Below are positions 59,140 to 64,000 of a DNA stretch of 64,000 nt, piece by piece. Under the pieces are notes generated by a model. It did no database searches. It was given only the letters and a program-made list of their open reading frames with translations, and was not told where the DNA came from. Source of the DNA: Desulfoluna limicola (GTDB lineage: Bacteria; Desulfobacterota; Desulfobacteria; Desulfobacterales; Desulfolunaceae). The position numbers and the translations under genes are program-made. Position 1 is the stretch's first letter; every line of letters begins with the position of its first letter. The DNA lies in contig NZ_AP024488.1 in NCBI RefSeq assembly GCF_021654575.1, positions 6,199,791 through 6,263,790 of the forward strand, written 5' to 3'.

Positions 59140-61986
59140 CTAAGCCCTGGCGTGGGGGAGGGCTTCTTTCAGGTAACGCCCCGTAACGGAAGCCGGGTTT
59201 TCCGCCACCTCTTCTGGGGTTCCGATGGCCACCACGTCGCCGCCTCCCTCCCCCCCCTCGGGTCCCATGTCGATGATATGGTCCGCACACTTGATCACGT
59301 CCAGGTTGTGCTCAATGATGATGATGGTATTCCCGGCATCCACCAGGCGGTTTAAGACCACCATAAGCTTTCGAATGTCCTCGAGGTGAAGGCCCGTGGT
59401 GGGCTCATCGAGTATATAAACGGTATGTCCCGCCCCTTTTTTTGAGAGCTCCTTGGCCAGCTTGATTCGTTGGGCTTCGCCCCCTGAGAGGGTGGTCGCG
59501 GATTGTCCGAGGTGAATGTACCCCATGCCCACATCCACGAGTGTCTCCAGTTTTGTTCGGAGTACCGGGTAGCTTTTGAAGAACTCAAATGCCTGGTTCA
59601 CCGTCATGTCGAGGACCTCGGCGATATTTTTCCCCCGGTAACGGACATCCAGGGTATCCCGGTTGTAACGTTTTCCACCGCAGACATCACAGGGGACGTA
59701 GACATCGGGCAGGAAGTGCATCTCGATTTTGACGATGCCGTCCCCCTGGCACGCCTCGCAACGCCCTCCCTTCATGTTGAAGCTGAAACGTCCCTGTTTG
59801 TAGCCCCTCTCCCGGGCCTCTTTTGTTTTCGCAAAGATATCGCGAATGGCGTTGAACAGTCCCGTGTAGGTGGCGGGATTGGATCGGGGGGTTTTGCCGA
59901 TGGGGGACTGGTCAATGCCGATGACCCGATCCACATTGGTAAGCCCCTCAAGCCGGGTGTATGGGCCGGGCAGCTCTTTGGCGCCGGCCAGTTTCTGGGA
60001 GAGCACCCGTTTCAGGGTGGTCAGCACCAGGGTGGACTTGCCTGACCCGGAGACGCCGGTGATACAGGTAAGGATTCCCAGGGGGAAGGCGACATCCACG
60101 TCTTTGAGGTTGTTGCCACGGGCTCCTGTGAGGGTGAGTTTTCCCTTGTCGTGCTTTCGCCGTTTCAAGGGGGGCTCTATGCCTCGCCGGCCTGAAAAGT
60201 AGAGGCCGGTGAGGGAGTCCTCACAGGCAGTGATGCCCGATGGGGGGCCCGAGTAGATGACCTGCCCACCCCGAATTCCTGCGCCGGGTCCCATGTCGAT
60301 GAGGTGGTCGGCTGCGTATATGGTGTCGCTGTCATGCTCCACCACAAGGACGGTATTGCCCAGGTCTCGAATTTTTTTCAACGTGTCGATGAGGCGTCTG
60401 TTGTCCCTTTGGTGAAGGCCGATGCTGGGTTCATCCAGGACGTAGAGAACCCCTGATAGTTTTGAACCGATCTGAGTAGCCAGGCGGATGCGCTGGCTCT
60501 CTCCGCCGGAGAGGGTGGAAGCGCTCCGGGAGAGGGTGAGGTACGAGAGGCCCACATCGGTAAGGAAGGTCAGGCGGCTGGTGAGTTCCCTTAAGATGGG
60601 GGCCGCCACCAGGGCCGTTTTTCCTTCAAAGGAGAGGGATGAGAGGGTGGCAAGGGCCCTGGCCACGGGGAGGGTACTGATATCGCTGATGGAGTAAGGG
60701 CCTATGCGTACCGCCCGCGCGAGATCGTTTAAGCGGGTGCCGTTGCAGCCACTGCAGGGCCGAAGGGTCATGAACCGCTTTACCTCCTCTTTTTCCGACG
60801 CGGTTGTGGCATCGGCGAGTCGCTTTTTAAGGGTGGGGATCACCCCTTCAAAGGGGGCTTCGTAGGTAACGCGTCGCCCTTTTTTTTCAAAGTAGAAGGG
60901 GATGGTCTCTTTTCCTGAGCCGTGCAGGATGACCTTTTTTAAGACCTTTGGCAGGTCCCGGTACGGCGTGTAGATGTCTGTGCCGTAATGCTGGGTCAGG
61001 GCATCGAGGAATTCTGCAAACTGGACGGAGCTTCGAGAAGCCCAGGGGGCGACGGCCTCCTCTCGAAGGGAGAGATCCGGGTCCGGCACAATAAGCTGCG
61101 GGTCGAGGGTTTCATTGGACCCCAGGCCGCCACATCGCTCGCAGGCGCCAAGGGGTGAGTTGAACGAGAAGGAGGAGGGGGTGTATTCCGGCAGGATGAT
61201 TCCGCACTCTGAACACCCTCTTTCCTCGGAGTAGGCAATGGTGTGGCGGGTGGATGCGCACCCTTCCTCCAGAAGTTCGACGGCTGCCTTGCCGTCTGCG
61301 GTTCGGGCAGCCAGCTCCAGGGAGTCCGCAAGGCGGTTTTGCATCCCTTCTTTGATGACAAGGCGGTCGATGACCACATCAAAGGGGGTGTCAGCCACAC
61401 GGAAACTTTCGGGGAGGTCATCGAGTTCGTAGAGATGGGTGCCCACACGAACCCGGGAGTACCCTTCTCGTCTCAGGCGTCTTATCATGGCTGCGGCGGC
61501 ATCGGGTGCCATGGCGGGGAGTGGGGCCATCACCATGATCCGTGTACCGGGGGGCTCGGAAAGGACCTCATCAATGATTTCATCCATGGAACGAAATCCC
61601 ACCTCTTTGCCGCATTTCGGGCAGTGGGGGGTGCCGACCCGTGCAAAGAGGAGTCGCAGGAAGTCGTAGATTTCCGTGACCGTTCCAACGGTGGACCGGG
61701 GGTTGTGGGAAGAGCTTTTCTGCTCGATGGCTATGGCAGGGGAGAGTCCTTCAATAAAGTCCACATCGGGTTTTTCCATCTGCCCCAGAAACTGACGGGC
61801 GTAGGTGGAGAGGGACTCCACGTAGCGGCGCTGGCCTTCTGCATAAAGGGTGTCAAAGGCAAGGGAAGACTTGCCGGAGCCCGACAGGCCGGTTACCACC
61901 ACCAGGGCATTCTTGGGAAAAGAGACGTCAATGTTCTTAAGGTTGTGCTGACGGGCTCCGGATATTGTGATCTCGGGTTGATCCAT
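59140..61986 (-). CDS. uvrA: Excinuclease ABC subunit A
   Basis: Damage-sensing ATPase of nucleotide excision repair. It has 948 residues from MDQPEITISGARQHNLKNID (E. coli 940). Two ABC ATPase modules carry Walker A GLSGSGKSSLAFDTLYAEG and GVSGSGKSTLVLTTL. Signature sequences LSGGESQRIRLATQIGS and LSGGEAQRIKLAKELSK follow. Zinc sites are seen as CPKC, CSEC...CERC and CEAC...CDVC. AGGAAACG precedes the ATG. An in-frame extension of 36 residues upstream is not conserved. Confidence 0.97.
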   Translation of the reverse strand: MDQPEITISGARQHNLKNIDVSFPKNALVVVTGLSGSGKSSLAFDTLYAEGQRRYVESLSTYARQFLGQMEKPDVDFIEGLSPAIAIEQKSSSHNPRSTVGTVTEIYDFLRLLFARVGTPHCPKCGKEVGFRSMDEIIDEVLSEPPGTRIMVMAPLPAMAPDAAAAMIRRLRREGYSRVRVGTHLYELDDLPESFRVADTPFDVVIDRLVIKEGMQNRLADSLELAARTADGKAAVELLEEGCASTRHTIAYSEERGCSECGIILPEYTPSSFSFNSPLGACERCGGLGSNETLDPQLIVPDPDLSLREEAVAPWASRSSVQFAEFLDALTQHYGTDIYTPYRDLPKVLKKVILHGSGKETIPFYFEKKGRRVTYEAPFEGVIPTLKKRLADATTASEKEEVKRFMTLRPCSGCNGTRLNDLARAVRIGPYSISDISTLPVARALATLSSLSFEGKTALVAAPILRELTSRLTFLTDVGLSYLTLSRSASTLSGGESQRIRLATQIGSKLSGVLYVLDEPSIGLHQRDNRRLIDTLKKIRDLGNTVLVVEHDSDTIYAADHLIDMGPGAGIRGGQVIYSGPPSGITACEDSLTGLYFSGRRGIEPPLKRRKHDKGKLTLTGARGNNLKDVDVAFPLGILTCITGVSGSGKSTLVLTTLKRVLSQKLAGAKELPGPYTRLEGLTNVDRVIGIDQSPIGKTPRSNPATYTGLFNAIRDIFAKTKEARERGYKQGRFSFNMKGGRCEACQGDGIVKIEMHFLPDVYVPCDVCGGKRYNRDTLDVRYRGKNIAEVLDMTVNQAFEFFKSYPVLRTKLETLVDVGMGYIHLGQSATTLSGGEAQRIKLAKELSKKGAGHTVYILDEPTTGLHLEDIRKLMVVLNRLVDAGNTIIIIEHNLDVIKCADHIIDMGPEGGEGGGDVVAIGTPEEVAENPASVTGRYLKEALPHARA

Positions 61987-62138
61987 GGTGTGGTCGTTTC
62001 CTGATGGGGTGATGCCGAGCCCCTTGAGGCGTTGAACGAAAAACGCAAAGGGGCGTTGGGGTGCGTCCTCTTTTGATGGGCTGGTCGGCCACAAAAGAAG
62101 CGAGACGTTTACAGCAGAAGATCTACATCACGCGGGCG

Positions 62139-63152
62139 TCACCTGGCCGTTCGGTTTCGGGCCTGCAGGGCAGCCATTTCCATGGCGGACAGGAGGCTGC
62201 CTTCTGAGGCGATGTTTTGCCAGGCAATGTCGTAAGCGGTGCCGTGGTCCACCGAGGTTCGGATAATCGGAAGGCCCAGGGTGGTGTTCACCCCGTCGTG
62301 GAAGTGGACCATCTTAAAGGGAATCAGGCCCTGGTCGTGGTACATGCAGACCACCGCATCAAAGTGTCCTTCCGTGGCTTTGAAGAAGACGGTATCCGGG
62401 GGCATGGGATCGCTGATGGTGCACTCCGGGTGCAGGGCACGGGCTTTTGAAACGGCCGGAACGATGAGGCGGCTCTCTTCGTCACCGAAGAGCCCTTCTT
62501 CTCCGGCATGGGGGTTAAGGCCTGCCACGGCGATGCGGGGGGTGCCGATGCCGAACCGCTCTTTTAGCGACCGCGCGGTGAGGCTGATCAGGTTCGTGAT
62601 GACAGGGGACGTCAGGTCATCGATCACTTGGCGCAGGGGGATGTGGATGGTTACCAGGACCACTTTGAGACGGTCACCCGCCATCATCATGGCATACTCC
62701 GATGCCCGGGTTCTGCTTGCGATGAGTTCGGTGTGCCCGTGGAATTCGGAGCCGGCCAGCTTCATGGCCACCTTGTGGATAGGGCCTGTAACAATGGCAT
62801 CGCAGCTCCCCTCAAGGGCCAGGTCCACGGAGCGGGTAATGCACTCAATCATGGCTTGCCCGGTTCGCACGGTGGGGGAGCCGGGAACCCCCTCGTCTCG
62901 GGTGAGGGATGAAACGGGAAGAAGGTCCATGATACCCGGTGTGAATACAGCCTCAGTCACGTCGTCTATGCGGCGGACAGTCAGGGGGACACCGGTGATC
63001 TCTACCGCTTTTTTCATGATCTCTTCATCCCCCACAAGAAAGGGGCGCATGCCGTTATACGCTCTGGGCGAGTGGAAAGCCTTGGCTGAGAGTTCCGGGC
63101 CAATGCCGCATGGATCGCCCATTGTAAGGGCCAGCAGAGGTGGCTGGGTCAT
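62139..63152 (-). CDS. pdxA: 4-hydroxythreonine-4-phosphate dehydrogenase PdxA
   Basis: NAD-dependent enzyme of the DXP-dependent pyridoxal phosphate pathway. It has 337 residues (E. coli 329) from MTQPPLLALTMGDPCGIGPE, with AAAGGAG 6 bases upstream. Metal-binding histidines lie in FHGHTELIASRT, LNPHAGEEGLFG and CMYHDQGLIPFK. Its product feeds PLP, which KamA, KamDE and Kbl in this window use. It lies 152 bases upstream of uvrA on the same strand. Confidence 0.95.
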   Translation of the reverse strand: MTQPPLLALTMGDPCGIGPELSAKAFHSPRAYNGMRPFLVGDEEIMKKAVEITGVPLTVRRIDDVTEAVFTPGIMDLLPVSSLTRDEGVPGSPTVRTGQAMIECITRSVDLALEGSCDAIVTGPIHKVAMKLAGSEFHGHTELIASRTRASEYAMMMAGDRLKVVLVTIHIPLRQVIDDLTSPVITNLISLTARSLKERFGIGTPRIAVAGLNPHAGEEGLFGDEESRLIVPAVSKARALHPECTISDPMPPDTVFFKATEGHFDAVVCMYHDQGLIPFKMVHFHDGVNTTLGLPIIRTSVDHGTAYDIAWQNIASEGSLLSAMEMAALQARNRTAR

Positions 63153-64000
63153 GTTTTCTCCTTTAATAGATAGGGTGAGGATGTAAAAAACGGTGCATCC
63201 TTTACCCGTCGGGTCGTGGTGTATGGCTCCGGTTTCCTGACGTATTCCCATGTGTCATGGGGGGCGCTGGCCGTGGATACCGAGCTTCACCCTCCATATA
63301 TATCAGTCGTACTGGCGCAGGGGAATGCAAAAAAAAGAAAGTGTGAGGAACCAATGGTTCCATCTTAAACCGGGGCTCCTTTGGGGGTAACCCTAGGTCT
63401 TTCCCCTATCTTGTGGTGGGGCTGTCTCCCGCCTCAACAGGTTGGGCAAGGTGCGACTAAAGGGGGTGTTTTATAAGAAGATTGATGGCAAACGGGAGGG
63501 GGGCTTGAGAGAAAAAAGAGTAAACCTTCTAAGGGTTTTAAATGGTGCGGGATTTGTAGTGATGCACCGGAATGGGAGGGTTGATATGATATAATATGAA
63601 GCAAATCGGAGCAAATCAGAGAAAATTAGAGTTTTTAAATTTTCAGAGATTATGGGGTAAATGATGGATCATCCGAATATAGTTGAATAAATTGACGTTT
63701 AAGTATTAAGAATGTTTATGGGGGGTTGCGGGTGTGAACATTTTTATTCGTAGTTATTACAGTGTTTTGCTTTAGGGTAACGGTGGGGTATGTTAGGTTC
63801 CGAAAATCGCAGATATTCGGGTTGACGGGCTCCCCACGTTGGACTAAGACCATTCTACATCACTATGGGGGATCCCGTCCTCTGTTTCTATCCTTGGTAT
63901 TCTGCAATGTATCGGGAATAATCAAAAATTCTGGTGGTTTTATTGCGAGCCCTGAAAAGGGACTAGCCTCTTATTGTTTTTTATTTGGTGAGCATACTGT
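63153..64000. other. AT-rich gene-free end of the window
   Basis: I find no credible gene on either strand in 848 bases. Possible signals on the plus strand are an extended -10 (TGATATAAT at 63587-63595), three tandem 10-base units at 63601-63630 (GCAAATCGGA, GCAAATCAGA, GAAAATTAGA) and TTGACG-N17-TTTATG at 63692-63720. These may be the regulatory region of a gene to the right of the window. Confidence 0.5.

Overview
The window looks like a chromosomal segment of an anaerobic, diderm member of Desulfobacterota (former Deltaproteobacteria, most like the Desulfobacteraceae/Desulfolunaceae). This placement is an inference from gene content: LPS heptose/Kdo assembly genes, an F-ATP synthase operon with only atpZ-I-B-E, an anaerobic cobamide lower-ligand module, a selenocysteine-containing SelD, and a complete lysine fermentation cluster. 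I see no rRNA or tRNA gene, no CRISPR array, no transposase and no prophage block. I recognise 55 protein genes.

Layout. 1-4 kb: threonine use (kbl fragment, tdh, Na+/Ser-Thr symporter sstT on the other strand). 4.3-8.6 kb: a cobalamin riboswitch, a ThiC-family gene that is more likely the anaerobic 5-hydroxybenzimidazole synthase (BzaF/HbiS) than thiamine ThiC, cobT, and an O-methyltransferase-like gene. 9 kb: a lone CI-type S24 repressor. 10-14 kb: lptF (apparently an AUU start), lptG, lpxK. 14.4-28.2 kb: a lysine-to-butyrate fermentation regulon. tetR, kdd, kamA, kamB, kamC, kamD, kamE, kal, kce and an NhaC-type transporter lie on the minus strand, and the divergent CoA-transferase pair lies on the plus strand. 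Two near-identical CCTAAC-N4-GTTAGG palindromes flank the divergent region and are the likely operators of the TetR protein. 28.5-46.5 kb: LPS core and surface polysaccharide genes (hldE, heptosyltransferases, Kdo kinase, ligase, glycosyltransferases, an alkaline-phosphatase-fold transferase, deacetylase, UDP-sugar dehydrogenase, kdsB, waaA). 46.8-56 kb: housekeeping genes (Trm112-like, DUF4416, yicC, remA, gmk, rlmB, comF, nitrilase, pgeF, pyrK-like, selD). 56-58.9 kb: atpZ-atpI-atpB-atpE and a two-FHA-domain protein. 59-63 kb: uvrA and pdxA. 63.2-64 kb: AT-rich DNA with no gene.

The genes link up in three ways. Lysine 5,6-aminomutase (KamDE) needs adenosylcobamide, and the riboswitch-controlled operon would make a cobamide lower ligand. 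KamB/KamC would recycle the inactivated aminomutase. The c-subunit of the ATP synthase carries the Gln/Glu/Ser pattern of Na+-binding rings, which fits the Na+-type transporters SstT and NhaC.

The most unusual non-coding feature is a family of about twenty dispersed intergenic elements bounded by GCCTCCGGCGG / CCGCCGGAGGC inverted ends. Several copies contain long, almost perfect hairpins with a conserved loop but completely different, still self-complementary stems, so the structure rather than the sequence of the stem appears to be maintained. Several copies begin at or within a base of the preceding stop codon. I do not recognise this family.
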